Notes under the pieces: model-generated
Databases searched by the model: none
The model's input: only the letters and a program-made list of their open reading frames with translations
Told to the model about the DNA's origin: nothing
Source: Sphagnum compactum
Lineage: Eukaryota > Bryophyta > Sphagnopsida > Sphagnales
Direction: 5' to 3'
DNA length: 64,000 bases
Assembly: GCA_965153455.1 (NCBI GenBank)
Contig: OZ234498.1
Location: forward strand, 12,710,001 to 12,774,000
Position numbers and translations under genes: made by a program
Part shown: piece after piece, positions 24,592-35,323 of the stretch
Position numbering within the stretch: position 1 is the first letter of the stretch
How the letters are laid out: every line of letters begins with the position of its first letter

Positions 24592-25014
24592 TCACAACTG
24601 TAGGAAATCTAGGATGCGTCGGATGGTGCGAACTAGGTAGTCCGCCTTGCTATTAGGAGGCAGTCGACGAATCGGACCGCGCAACCAACGATAATGTCCA
24701 ACGCCGGGAACTGAAGACCATGCGAAGATAGAAATATTTTCAGTTTCGTAACAACCTTCACAAACGGTCTCGGGTTCGTCACCAGAAGCGGCGTCGACTT
24801 GTAGCAAGATCACTAGGGTGCGAGAGTTCGGAGAAATACGATAGTATCAGGCTTGAGGGGGTTCAATTTCAAGATGAGCACACACCTTTCGAGGATCGGG
24901 TTCTTCATCACGAGGATGCTGTGTTAGGGTAAGATCTAGAGATGACTTCGGAGGCGGTTCTTCATTCGCTTGTGCGGCTTGCAACCCGTAAGATGTGATC
25001 GTGCGTGACGCCAT
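24592..25014 (-). pseudogene. Unrecognised gene-like frame of 140 codons with one internal TGA
   Basis: ATG at 25014 opens a frame that runs to a stop at 24592 with a single in-frame TGA at codon 56 (24847-24849). CGA to TGA by C-to-T change is a simple explanation. Before the TGA is a Pro/Gln/Glu-rich N-terminus with an LDLTL (LxLxL, EAR-like) motif at residues 26-30. After it come a hydrophobic strand (TLVILLQVD), a CxxC at 85-88 (VCEGC) and a basic C-terminus (YRWLRGPIRRLPP, VRTIRRILDFLQ). I do not recognise the family. A TATA-like box at 25109-25116 lies about 95 bases upstream, followed by a pyrimidine-rich leader. It could be a captured plant gene, a retrocopy or an LTR-borne frame. Confidence 0.5.
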
Positions 25015-25108
25015 AATTTCAAGGAGAGGAAAAAGATCAGATCTTCAATCAAATCAAATCGACAATGAAGGTGTGAAGGACTTGTTACATTGAGGTGCAT
25101 AGTCGTAA

Positions 25109-25116
25109 TTTATAAA
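25109..25116 (-). promoter_or_regulatory. TATA-like box of the nested gene-like unit
   Basis: TTTATAAA sits inside the palindrome AATTTATAAATT (25107-25118), about 95 bases before the ATG at 25014. This is a normal plant TATA-to-start distance. Because of the palindrome it does not fix direction by itself. Confidence 0.4.
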
Positions 25117-25579
25117 TTGAAGAAAAAGAAAGGAAGGTGTGAGTAACGGCTTAGAACCATGGTAAAGTAAAACCGTGAGGTCAAAGGAAAAAATTGAAGG
25201 TTTAAGTAAAGTTTATTGGGGGGAAAATGGAAGAGGTGAAAAGGTGTTTTTCCTTCACCTTCCATTGGCCACCAAGCATGGAACATTCCATTGGGCACTA
25301 AGCATGGAACCTTCCATTGGCCACCAAGCTTTGAATCTACCTTCACCTCCCTTCTCCTTCTTTTTAAAAGGCGGATTCAGGTCATTGGAGTCTCTATCTT
25401 TGCTAGATAATTTTCATTCGATCTTGAATACTTGTTCCCACAAGCTTCTTGAAGAGGAAAATAATGATTAGTTTTAGTAGAGGGGAGAAGGAAGGAAAAT
25501 AGAATGAAAATCTTGTAATAATTTTGAAGGAATGGGGGTAGGTAGTGATAGTGTTGGAAGATTGGAACTTTAGAGAAAT

Positions 25580-25950
25580 CTCACAAACCCTCTCGGGTTT
25601 CATAGCATAACTTCTTGCTGGTTCAGCTGCAGAGCTTGAGATTTGGTTGTAAGTTGCGTCTTGTAGTTAGCTTTCTAACGAGCTAAAGCAAGTTGGATTT
25701 GAATAATGTATGTGTTAGAAATGATGTTTTAAGTGACTGATGGTCTGCAGCCAAGTTGAATTATCACCTTTGTAAAACCCTATCGGGTTTTGTAGCATAA
25801 CTTCTTGCTGGTTTAGTTGCAGAGCTTAGGATTTGGTAGCAAGATGCGCCTTGTTGTTAGCTTCCTAACGAGCTATGGCAAGCCGAATTTGAATAACCTA
25901 TGTGTTAGAAACAACATTTCAAGTGATTAGTGGTCTGCAGCTATGTTGGA
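25580..25950. repeat. 190-bp tandem duplication inside the nested element
   Basis: Copies share TCGGGTTT, AGCATAACTTCTTGCTGGTT and CTAACGAGCTA blocks at a constant offset of 190 bases (for example 25591 and 25781). The copies are diverged by roughly one base in ten by eye. No coding content. Confidence 0.8.
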
Positions 25951-26221
25951 CATGGTGTTGAGTCCTTAAACATTAGTTTAAATGAATGACAATTTGACAT
26001 AAAGTCCTAGAATGTGTAGTGTGTGAGCTTGAAAAAAATATATCTATCAGTTCTAATAGTAAATGATGCATAGGAGGCAGGCTACTTAATTTCAATTATA
26101 AACGCAATTTAACAAATAGAATTACACTTGCATTTTTCCTTCACCAGTAGCATTTGTGCTTCCAAGAATAGTCACCTTGTAGAACCGGGAGTAGAGGGAC
26201 GGAAAGTTGCCTAACATTGAT

Positions 26222-26986
26222 GCATACGATATCCTTGGTATACATCGCCTGTAGGCATCGTAAGAAGCATCCCTCCACCCCGAGGCTAGCCAACACCTCC
26301 CATAGCACTTCACGCGGCACAGTATCGAACGCCTTTTTGAAGTCCACAAAGCAACAATAGAGTGGATTCATTTTTGCCTTGCTCTATTCTATCAAAGTTC
26401 GCAGTATGAAGAGTTGGTGAGTAGTGCGGTAATCTTTGCAAAACCCAGCTTGACCCTTGGCACGCAGCCCATGTTGTTCAGCCCACTCGCTCAGCCTTTT
26501 GTCAATGATCATAGCGGACAACTTTGCTAGGATAAACCCAATAGTTATCCCCCTGTAGTTGTCAAATTCGGAGGCATCGCCCCCTTTAAAGAGCGTGTGG
26601 ACCACCCCAGTGGAAAGGGCTTTTGGAAAGCCTTCCACCAGAAAGCAGTTGAATGTTGTCAATAGTGGCATGTGTAGCAGCTCTCCCGCATCCAAAATGA
26701 ACTAAACTTTCATACCATCCAAACCAGCAGCCTTATTCCTTTGTAGTTTCTTCAGCGCCTGAAACAGCTTAACAAGTGTGATATCTGTGTTTAGGGTGTG
26801 GCTAGGTGGAGGTTCCATCACTTGGGCCAAGTGATCAATTCGCAGCCGTATGGGTGGCGGAGATTGGCCAACTAGCTCGCGGAAGCCTTCCAAAAGCGTA
26901 GCTGCACTGATTTTGTCCACAACGGGTGCCCTTGGCCGGTACTTTTTCCAGAACGAGAGTGCATCCACCTTGGCAAGCGTACACAT
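26222..26986 (-). pseudogene. LINE reverse transcriptase, 5' half
   Basis: The segment 26702-26986 is the linker (FWKKYRPRAPVV ... LQRNKAAGLDGMKV, where KAAGLDG is the conserved RT entry motif). The segment 26384-26695 has ALSTGVVHTLFKGGDASEFDNYRGIT and QAGF, motifs 0-2. The segment 26222-26371 has CCFVDFKKAFDTVPRE, motif A with its catalytic aspartate. Stops at 26702 and 26384 break the frame. The frame ends at the 26216 insertion. Confidence 0.85.
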
Positions 26987-27004
26987 ATGTTGAGCTCCTG
27001 CAGT

Positions 27005-27035
27005 TTCCCAATTTTTTTTTTTAAAAAAAAAATTT
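27005..27035. repeat. T-run/A-run homopolymer block inside the LINE
   Basis: About 13 T followed by 10 A, forming an AT palindrome between the endonuclease and reverse transcriptase parts. Flanking sequence in a shifted frame (LKANPDSHATKHQASKLK) still looks like LINE protein, so this block plus a small deletion near 27085 broke the frame. Confidence 0.7.
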
Positions 27036-27083
27036 TGAGTTTACTTGCCTGATGTTTAGTGGCGTGTGAATCGGGGTTGGCTT

Positions 27084-28258
27084 TCAGCTAAGCTTCAGCT
27101 CCCGCTTCGCTATACGACAGTCAGCATCAAACCAAGGTTTATGGCAATGTTGCGCTCTACAGTTTCTTCCCGAAGGCTTATTGCCAAAAGGAGACTTAGC
27201 AGCAGCACCCACGCACTGCTGCAGTAGGTCAGCTAACCTGTCTGCCCCCAGATGCCCGATTAAGTCAGCAACCCATAGGTTTCCAAAATTCGTTGCTAGG
27301 GCAAGCTGATACTTTTCAGCTTTTGATTTATCATATTTGAACCTAGGTAAGAATTTTTTTGTTACAACTGTATGTTGTGGTTCAACAAAACTACAATCGA
27401 TGCTCAACCGTAGGCGTAATGGCCTGTGGTCAGAGTCTCCCCCCATCGTGCAATAGCGGGTGTCGTCTATTATCACTTCGAGGTGTGTAGCAGCTTGCGA
27501 AATTGCAGGTGAGCCAACAATATAATCGACAGTGCTACGCCCCCCAATTGCCAAACAAGTGAACTCCCTTGATTCGTCGCCAAGTGTCCGGCCGTTGAGG
27601 ATGAGCAACCCAGCGTCACAACATAGGTTTAAGAGCTCGCGGCCCCAGCCGCCAACACTGGCGTCGCGGTTCTGTCGCTTAGCCATAACACTTGGTTGCT
27701 TAGTCTAAGCGAGCTCAAGTGCCTGTAACAGTTCACAAAGGTCGCTAGTGTCGATGGTATCTGGTAACGTTGCAGTTCGCGCATTAAAATCCCCTCCCAA
27801 TAATACTATGCCCCCTTTAGTTTGAACTTCAGCAATATCTGCTGCCTGGTTTTGGAACAAGGATTCGTTCTCGTGTTTGGAGCCAACAGGGGCAGCATAC
27901 ACCACGCAGACATACAAGTCAGGGGCGGCACCCTTGCTGACCCGTAGCCATAGATAAAAATCGTGGCTTCCTTCCTTCCACTGTGATAGGTTTGGGCCGA
28001 GGTGGCTACGAAAGTAAGCGGCAACCCCTTCGCTATGTTTTATCGCTTTTGTTCTTCCCGGCTACACAGTGCGCGCTACCGCAAGTGAGTCAAACCCTTC
28101 AACGTGTGGCAAATGTTGGCGTGGGAAATGCCAAGTTTCGGTTAAGAAGACAAGGTCAGCATCCTGAAATAGCTCTAGGGTTTGCACCCCCATTTCTAGT
28201 TTATTTACACCACCCCCATGCATGTTCCATAATACCATGCATAGGTCTCTCTGGTCCC
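27084..28258 (-). pseudogene. LINE APE-type endonuclease domain
   Basis: The diagnostic APE endonuclease motifs occur in order on the minus strand: WNMHG (about 28215-28229), LVFLTETW with the metal-binding Glu, VVYAAP, GGDFNAR (GDFN motif), STVDYIV and GGDSDHRPLRL (SDH motif). Two stops (after VARTV near 28060 and after LELA at 27705) and a final frameshift disable it. Intact, it would nick target DNA to prime reverse transcription. Confidence 0.88.
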
Positions 28259-28265
28259 CGTGGCC

Positions 28266-28665
28266 TTAAATAGAGGAGGGTGGGCAAATTCGAGTGCCGT
28301 TGACAAAGAGTTCGGCTGCGCGCCAGAAGGCGCACTTGCCTGTCGCCTTGGCCTCCTTGAACAGCGGCCATAGCTGTGATTTGAGCGCCTGCTGCGCGGG
28401 TGTGATGTTTTCGTCTAGGCCTAGTTTGGTCCCTGCTAGGCTTTTGCGCCCTCGCAGCGCGGCCTGGCGGTCTTCGCTTGTTATGAATTTGAGCAGCATC
28501 GCACTGGAGCGTGCACCCACCGTCGAGGTGGAGGCTCGCGCGGTCACAGGTCACTGCCACGTGGCGATGACGACCTTGGCGCGCAGCCTCATTTGCCCTT
28601 GCAACAGCTCTGTGTTGAGCTGCTGCACCAACTCCTTCTCGGTCTCGCCCTCCTTGGCCTCAAAG
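28266..28665 (-). pseudogene. LINE ORF1-like C-terminal domain
   Basis: Two frames separated by a break near 28550 read EKELVQQLNTELLQGQMRLR and then LLKFITSEDRQAALRGRKSL, ITPAQQALKSQLWPLFKEAK and AELFVNGTRICPP. The pattern of KF...R..ALR...L followed by LTP-type residues, LWPLF.EA and a short FVNG strand resembles the nucleic-acid-binding C-terminal domain preceding the endonuclease in plant and algal LINEs. The N-terminus is absent, consistent with 5' truncation. Confidence 0.6.
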
Positions 28666-28666
28666 C

Positions 28667-29012
28667 ACAGGTGCTCAATACATGGCCCTGCAAAAATATT
28701 TCTCATGTCCAAGTTTAGTTAATTATTTTTTTCCGACCCCAACCAGAAAAACTAAAACTGGGATTGCAAGTAGGTGGGAGGTTCCTAATAGCAAACCACC
28801 TGGTCCAATCAGAAAGAGGAAGAAGCAGTCTGATCATATTTATTACGCTGCTCTTCGCTGGCAAGGTGTTATGCTTTGTTGTGCCCTTTATCACCTTCAG
28901 CAAACTCTGCAAAAATGTAGGGCCAAAATCATTTTGCTAAGCCAAATCATCACATTTTGACTTTCATCCATTTTGCGAGGTCACATACTAAGCACAGGTG
29001 GAGTTGGTCTTC
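28667..29012 (+). mobile_element. PIF-type MITE copy 4, abutting the LINE 5' end
   Basis: It shares with copy 2 the blocks CCTGCAAAAAT, ATGTCCAAGTTTAGTTA, AATAGCAAACCACCTGG and TTTTGACTTTC, and ends GTCACATACTAAGCACAGG followed by TGGAGTTGG. The left terminal repeat is reduced to GGTGCTCAATACATGG at the junction with the LINE. No clear target duplication. Confidence 0.7.
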
Positions 29013-29319
29013 TTCCAATTGGAAGCGGTAGTAGAATGGCCTGCACACAACACTTTGGATGAAGTACAGTGTTTGAATGTTGTGAAATTGAATTTGGACA
29101 TACAAAAATGCACATTATACAACACCCTCAAAAGTGTCGATAGAAGAAAGTGACTGCTTTTGATTGGTTGGTCTTAATGATTGGCGTCAGTGATGACAGT
29201 GAAAGAGTCCCTCTCTTTATATTGTCTAAATTTTTGATGTTTATGAGGAAATAGGGAAATAATTAACACCATATGTTGGATTTGGTAAACATTGGTAGAG
29301 GCCCAAACTGGGGTTGTGA

Positions 29320-29705
29320 GAGCATCTACAGCTGTGGTCAGTATGTGACCGTGCAAAAATGTTTTTCACATCCAAGTTTAGTTATATACTTTTTTGTAAG
29401 CCCACCCATTCAAGTGTAACCAGGACAGAAAATAGGTGGTGCACTACTAATAGCAAACCACCTGGACCAATCATTATGATGGGCCAATCAGAAACACTGA
29501 GCAGCAATAAGTTCATATTATTACACTCTTTTTTGCAAGTTTGTAGTGTTGCGGCACCTGTGCCATCCACTCCAAACAGTGCCTGCAAACAATGGCATTA
29601 TTGCTGAGCAAAACTATTTTCCTGAGCGAAACCGGCATATTTTGACTTTTCTTCATCCAAATTGTACTCTGCAGGATCATATAGTGAGCACCGCTGGAGA
29701 TGCTT
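29320..29705 (+). mobile_element. PIF-type MITE copy 2
   Basis: A 386-bp element with terminal repeats GAGCATCTACAGC...GGTCAGTATGTGACC and, complemented, AAGCATCTCCAGCGG...CTCACTATATGATCC. It is flanked by TGA at 29317-29319 and 29706-29708. Internal CCAATCATTATGATGGGCC and AATAGCAAACCACC blocks match copy 1 in the same orientation. Confidence 0.75.
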
Positions 29706-29888
29706 TGAGCGGAGATGCTGCAAGACATAGTTGTACATTAAAGGCCATCACATTTCAACTTAAATTCAGAATGTTGAAGGTTCAAATTTTAAATACCTAG
29801 TTGTTCCAAGAGCCCAGGATACACTTGATGGACAATTGATCCTGACTGACAAAAAATAGCAGAAAAGTTCAAAATGTTGTGTAAGTAA

Positions 29889-30185
29889 GGGCATCTCCAC
29901 CCTGCAAACACCCCTTTTCATTAAATCTTGCAAAAGAATAGTGTGGATCCTGCTGCGCTCCTGTATTGATGTCCATTTTGCAGTGGTCATTTTAACCCCT
30001 TTAAAATCTTTTTTCTACTATGGATTTGGACAGTGACTATTACTTGTCCAGATGTAAAGATATAAAAATGGTCTTTGATTGTGTAAAGGAACTTTTATAA
30101 AGTTTGTGGGTGGGGACAGTGATCATTAAACACTATTCTATTTTACCATAAAGGAGTTGTTTACAGTTTTGCGGTGGAGATTCTC
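29889..30185. mobile_element. Second PIF-type MITE family (297 bp)
   Basis: Ends are GGGCATCTCCACCCTGCAAA and, complemented, GAGAATCTCCACCGCAAAAC, flanked by TAA at 29886-29888 and 30186-30188. The outer GGGCATCTCC is shared with the first MITE family, but the interior is different, so it is a separate family using a related transposase. Confidence 0.75.
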
Positions 30186-30189
30186 TAAC

Positions 30190-33100
30190 GACGACAGGGA
30201 CATCACTAAGTTATATCCCCAGTGCAAATATGTGACGTTGAGCATGTTACATGAGGTAGCCTATGTGGATGGTCACTGGTAAATAAGTATATCATTGTTG
30301 ACAGTGCAAAATCGTGATGTTCTGAAATCCTGTCAACTTGGATTTCATTTCACAACCTGGTCTCGTTGACTTGTAGAATTAGCTCTTTTGATAGTGTCTG
30401 ATCTCTGCTAGGCAAGTAGTACCTCAAAGGTCTGAAAGTATGTTTGTTTTTGAGAGTTGTTGTTGCGATTCGTAGTTTGAAAACCTGACCTTGTCAGTTA
30501 GCAACTTTGATATATCTTGTAGCCTTGGGTAAACCAGAACCAACGCCCGTTGCTGATACCAGGTGAAAAGCCCCAAAGTTTTTTGGGTTGGAACTTGGTT
30601 CTACACATAGATTGTTATAGAAAGAAGTAGCCTCCAAAGACCTCCATCGCGAGGAAGAACCAACCACCAAGATCCTTGAATTGTAGCAACAAAAAGAAAG
30701 AAAAGGAGAGAGAGGTGAAGAAGAAAAAAAAGCAAAGACAAAAAACAAAACACAAAGTGCAAAAGCTTTGCACTTTACTGGTTGTGAGTGATGGAAAAAG
30801 CACATGGCAATGGAGAAAATAAAAAAGTAGAAATAAAAACCTAAACCCTAAATGCTGAACCCTAAAGCTTGGATATACTTGAAACAAGGTGAGAGAAAAA
30901 AATGCCCAGTGGGGCATGTTCTTAGGCTATGGGTTTTGGCCCGGATCTCTCACAAACCCGGGTCCTAGAGAGACTAGGCATTTAAATGGGTATCTAGAAA
31001 GGTGCTAGCCCTGGGTGAGTTCTCATTACTTGGACCAGGACCCACTAGGTTTCACCCACTCATCTAGGTAACCCCCAAATACTAGTTGAAACATAAAGAA
31101 TTTCTAGTTGCCTCCAGACTTAAATCATAAGGTTTTAGATCCCTTTGCAAATCCATTCAAAGTGAACTTAAAAAGAAACATCTTCACATTTACAAATTAG
31201 AGTTTCTGAAAAATTTGAAAGTTCACCTAATCTTTCGTGTCTCACTTTGCCTAGTAACTCATGATGCCTCAAGGCCCAAGTGAAAGCATGAACTAAGACC
31301 TCAACTAGACCTCATTGAAAATGAACCAATATTTGAAGTGGAAACCATACTCAATTCAAAGCAATTGTGAAAGTGTGAATGGAAACATTTGGTTGTCAAA
31401 AGATTACTATGCGTTAAAGGCTTCTTGGGCGAATGATTAAATATGGATCATGCCCAAAAAACAACTGAAGTTGTTCATAACTAACATGCAAAGAACCTTA
31501 GGAAGTGTTGGGTTGTGATAAGGACATCATTTCTATTTTAGTAAAGTCCAAAACAATTATAACATAACATGCAATCATTGTACCAAGTTGAGTTGCATGG
31601 AAATAAAATTAAGGAATTCCGATTATTTGTAATAACTGCACAACACTAGTAGTTACTCCACTGAGTAAGTCAGAGTATAACGCAAAAGAACCAGAGCTCA
31701 TACATCTTCAAATGCACAAATTGATGAGCACACCCTTGCAAGTTGCAGATCAGTGAATTACTTACATAAGAACACATCCCTGCTAATCACTTACTGCTAT
31801 CCAACTACATCTAAACTATGGGGCTTTAGGGATCAGACCACTCCAATTTCACTCTCATAAGCTCAACTGGTCCTTTTTATTGCAATCTCATTTGTGATTG
31901 AACCTAATCCCCAACTTTGATAAACTTGTTTCCCCAACACTAAACACATCACTTCCACTACAACACAGAAAGTAATACACTAGGGGGGGTTCTACAATTT
32001 CAGACACATCACACAGGCTGATTCCTTGAATCACAGATTTTATACACTCCCCCCACAGAGACAAATTTAAGACAGGTCCTTACATGAGTTGACTCAGGGA
32101 ATTGACAAAGGTGACACACTGCTCTAGAATGTTTATCACCATATCTTCCCCATGAACAACAAAACTTCATCCAAAACAGAACCTCACTTTGGAGCTCCCA
32201 ATCATGTGGGTACTCTTTTCCTAGCAATAGAACCAAACAGAATTACAACCAACAAAAGAAACACCCAATCACATTACAAATGACAACCGATCTCAAATCC
32301 CCTAGAGCCTTTCATCATATCCCCAGTAGTGACCCCTAAAATCTACTTCTAAACCTGTACTCCTTCTATTGAAGCTCATGCGCAATGGAAAATGTATGCC
32401 TCACAAGAACTCAAGTTCTTCACACCAGGGCATTTGTCCCCAACAAAACATCACAATGCTAGCTTCTAAAATTTTCCAATCAACCACCTATGATCAAAGA
32501 AAAACAAAATGCAAGATACTTAGCTTCCTCGCACATCATTAGTAACCTAATCATATAGTCCTTTCTCCAATGCCCATAATTCATGTCCGCCAAATCCAGC
32601 TTTGAAATGATCCGTTTCCCCAGCAATGAAGAATGACCAAACAAGCACAAACTGCCATGCGTTGTAATAACAAGAAATCACAAACATCAAACTGAATGGA
32701 CAGTGCAGTTTGAAGGATCAAAATTTTTAATTGCTGTAGACTTTCAAGCTTAAGTGTTGAAAATAATGAAATCATCTTCACCCTGTGCTGCAACCATATC
32801 CCTCATGTAACATGTCACTGTCATCTTTGGTACCTCAACAGGCATTGAGCTCTTTACCTATTCACTTGGAACACCTGTTTACATGATTCCTGACCAAATG
32901 GAAGCAAATGCCCTTGAGATCCTGCAGGTCACACTACTTCATTGCTGTCACAATCATGGAGCAGTAAGCAACAACCCACAAACGTGTGCAACAAATTTTG
33001 CACACCAAAATGCATCAAGAGAGGTATATCCATCTGATCATGACCAGTTCTAAAAAAATTGCAATGTAACAAGGCACCTGATCTTTGGTCACACATGCCA

Positions 33101-33980
33101 AAATCTATGATGTACTCCTGAAGTCACAGACATGTCTATAAGATTGCAGAAAAAACTCCACAACGTCACTTTGAAGGCAACAAGACAAGAATGAGTGATT
33201 CAGTCTAAATTTTATTGGTGACGTATTGCCAGATTTTGCCCATTAAATGGGTCTTGAATTATTGCACTTAAAATAGAATTTTGAGGAAAATCACCAGATG
33301 GCTAGAGAGCTGCCACTTCCTTTGTGAAAATTCAACCTATACTGTAACATGGTTTTGTGTGTATAACCCCTTGTACAGATGTCCCAGCATGTAATTTGAG
33401 CTGCCAGCTGAGGCACACAATCACCATTGTTGCCATTAAGGCTACTTGTCAGAATCCTTCAAGAACACTGGCGCGGTCATAACTCTATGAGTGTCACTCA
33501 CAAAGTCTCGGACCACTTCACTTCATCATGAAGAACAGTGACAAGCTGCCATGACTCCCACTGGCTTCATCAGCTTATGACAATGAGTGTCAATAAGCAA
33601 ATAAAAATCCACCTGAAATTTCAGACAAAACAATACACAATCATCTGTGTCCTGAATTTCTGTGGCATTTCCAGAAGCAACACGAAGGCTGATATTATCC
33701 AGCACTCAAGAGACATAGCAGATGTGACACATGCTAAAAATGTCATGCATGGACACTTAATTGCAGGATATATGGCAGATGCTCAACTGCTTAGAATGTG
33801 GTCAATGGTAGCTGTTGTTAGAACTGCACACTAAAGCCTTCCTATTACTGTAGCAACTGATACTGTAGATTCAAGGATCTTGACCTTGGAGCTCAAGTAA
33901 GACTTACAAATTCCAGCAGTTGTGCTTTGTAAAGTAGGACCTGAAAGCATTATGCCTAAAAAATGATTTGTATGAGAAGT
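30190..33980. other. Intergenic DNA downstream of the DnaJ-type gene; no gene seen
   Basis: No frame with a recognisable family. Part of the right end is likely the 3' untranslated region of the minus-strand DnaJ-type gene. An AATAAA on the minus strand near 33211-33216 is a possible but distant poly(A) signal. At 30830-30870 there is a short run of CCTAAACCCTAAA-like sequence. Confidence 0.45.
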
Positions 33981-33981
33981 G

Positions 33982-35323
33982 TCAAACATGGCCTCTTCCG
34001 CCACATTTTAGACACATGTGGTTCCCAGAACCTCCACATCCTGCACAATTGTTTCCAAGCCACATTCAGTCAATCAAACTTGAGGTCAGGATTACTGAAC
34101 ACATTTTCTCCAATTTACTATGGCACTGAAAGCACAAAATAAGGGAGGCAACTCTGTCATGGCATTACTGCATTCAACAGGCTTAAACAGGTCCATTGTG
34201 GCTGGTAAGGTACCCGCAAGTCTGGACACTAAGATGTGCATGACAGGGAGAATCACTTCAAGATTTCACACATCCAGACCAACCAACCTGAAGACACTCA
34301 TGACCATATTCAAACAGTTTGGGTTTGAGACAGATGATGTAGTGGCAAAAAAAAAGAACTCACTGTACAAACTCTACTACATGTTGCCCACCTTTTGTAC
34401 AACAAGAACAGGACAACACCAATTAGCTGAGACTGAAAACAACTTTCAAGAATAAAGCTATGTGGACATGCTGTTCTTCCCAGCAAAATGGAACAGTGAT
34501 GTATATGGATTCTCAGATATGAAATACATACCAAGACATCGGACTTTGACAATGATGCCTTGGCTCTCGAGTATAGAGTCAACGTATAGGCCTGATCCTG
34601 AGCAGGTTGCACAATGGACTGCACCTTTGGCTTTGCACCGGGGACACTTGGGTTTATTTCCTATGGACCGGAGACCCTTTGGCAGTCCTGTGGGCTTTTC
34701 AATTTTCTCCTCTGGCACTCCTGTATCACAATAAAAGAGAGACTCCAGTTTGCCTTTCACTTTGTCCGGGCTGACACTGAGGTTCAAGGCTGGTGAGTTG
34801 TTCCTGTTTGACTGAAAGGATGCGTGTGGCAGCCACAAAAAAGCATACACAAGCCAGTAAGTATGGTACAGAAAATGAATACACTTTTGTAGTCTGCCTT
34901 CCACTATCAAACCCTAAAAGGATATCAAACACAAAAAACCGCACAATAAGGAGGCCAGAAAGGTAGGCCATTATGAAGACAAAGTAGGAACTCTATTGCC
35001 TGAAATGAAGTTTTTCGAAATCCCTGGATTTCTTTTATTAAAAGATTTCGCAAAATTGTGTTGAAACCTCAACATAAGGAAAATCGAGAGAGGGGAAGGA
35101 AGGTGTGTCCACTTACATCAGCATTCCAAGGCAGAGCAGTATTGCCGAGATCCTGGCAGCGAAGAACTGGCATACAATGTCTTGTTGAAGCCCACAAATC
35201 GCAACATCTACCACCTCCACAAAGCAAACTAGAATTCGATTTCAAACTACAAAACGATAGTCCCCCTTTGGAGGAAGATGCAAGAGATGTATAGGAGCAC
35301 ATGCTTTTGGTCGCCACTTCCAT
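33982..35323 (-). CDS. DnaJ-type (CXXCXGXG) zinc-finger protein, probably plastid-targeted, three exons
   Basis: Exons are 35323-35117, 34811-34532 and 34040-33982, 181 residues. All four splice sites are canonical (donors GAT/GTAAGT and CTTG/GTATGT, acceptors CCTTTCAG and TTGTGCAG) with matching phases 0 and 1. Residues 1 to about 60 are Ser-rich with few acidic residues, like a chloroplast transit peptide. The zinc domain has four motifs: CPRCKAKG (125-132), CATCSGSG (136-143), CLGCGGSG (161-168) and CLKCGGRG (172-179). There is no J-domain, so it belongs with small plant proteins having only the DnaJ cysteine-rich domain, such as BSD2, LQY1 and PSA2, which help assemble Rubisco or photosystems. 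Which one it matches is not decided. Targeting and client are inference. Exon 3 encodes only 18 full codons plus the stop and was placed by phase and motif continuity. A longer open frame upstream of the chosen ATG exists but lacks features. Confidence 0.88.

Larger units (their letters stand above)
24002..26216. mobile_element. LTR-type insertion (TG...CA ends, 5-bp target duplication) nested in the LINE
   Basis: TTGAT occurs at 23997-24001 and again at 26217-26221. Between them the sequence begins TGTGAGCC and ends CCTAACA. Removing it and one TTGAT copy makes the LINE reading frame run on without a break (KDIVCI then NHPSEG on the minus strand), so the boundaries are exact. TG...CA ends with a 5-bp duplication are typical of LTR retrotransposons and solo LTRs. 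No gag, protease, integrase or reverse transcriptase is visible, and I found no direct repeat of the two ends. It holds a gene-like unit (24592-25118) and a 190-bp tandem duplication. It could be a solo LTR, a non-autonomous element or a gene-carrying element. Confidence 0.8.
22273..28665 (-). mobile_element. APE-type LINE (non-LTR retrotransposon), decayed and interrupted
   Basis: Read on the minus strand the order is an ORF1-like C-terminal domain, APE endonuclease, reverse transcriptase and C-terminal zinc knuckle, the layout of APE-class LINEs. Downstream of the last stop (22352) is a short untranslated region that ends in about three AAACAGT units. Frameshifts, stops and an AT-homopolymer insertion near 27010-27035 show it is dead. 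A 2215-bp insertion (24002-26216) splits the reverse transcriptase. Base composition is clearly GC-richer than the flanks. MITE copies abut both ends. Confidence 0.88.

Noticed and set aside
22273-28665. Active LINE
   Set aside because: Multiple stops, frameshifts, a truncated 5' end and a 2.2-kb insertion.
28294-28722. Plus-strand 142-codon frame
   Set aside because: Antisense of the LINE ORF1-like domain, which has recognisable motifs on the minus strand.
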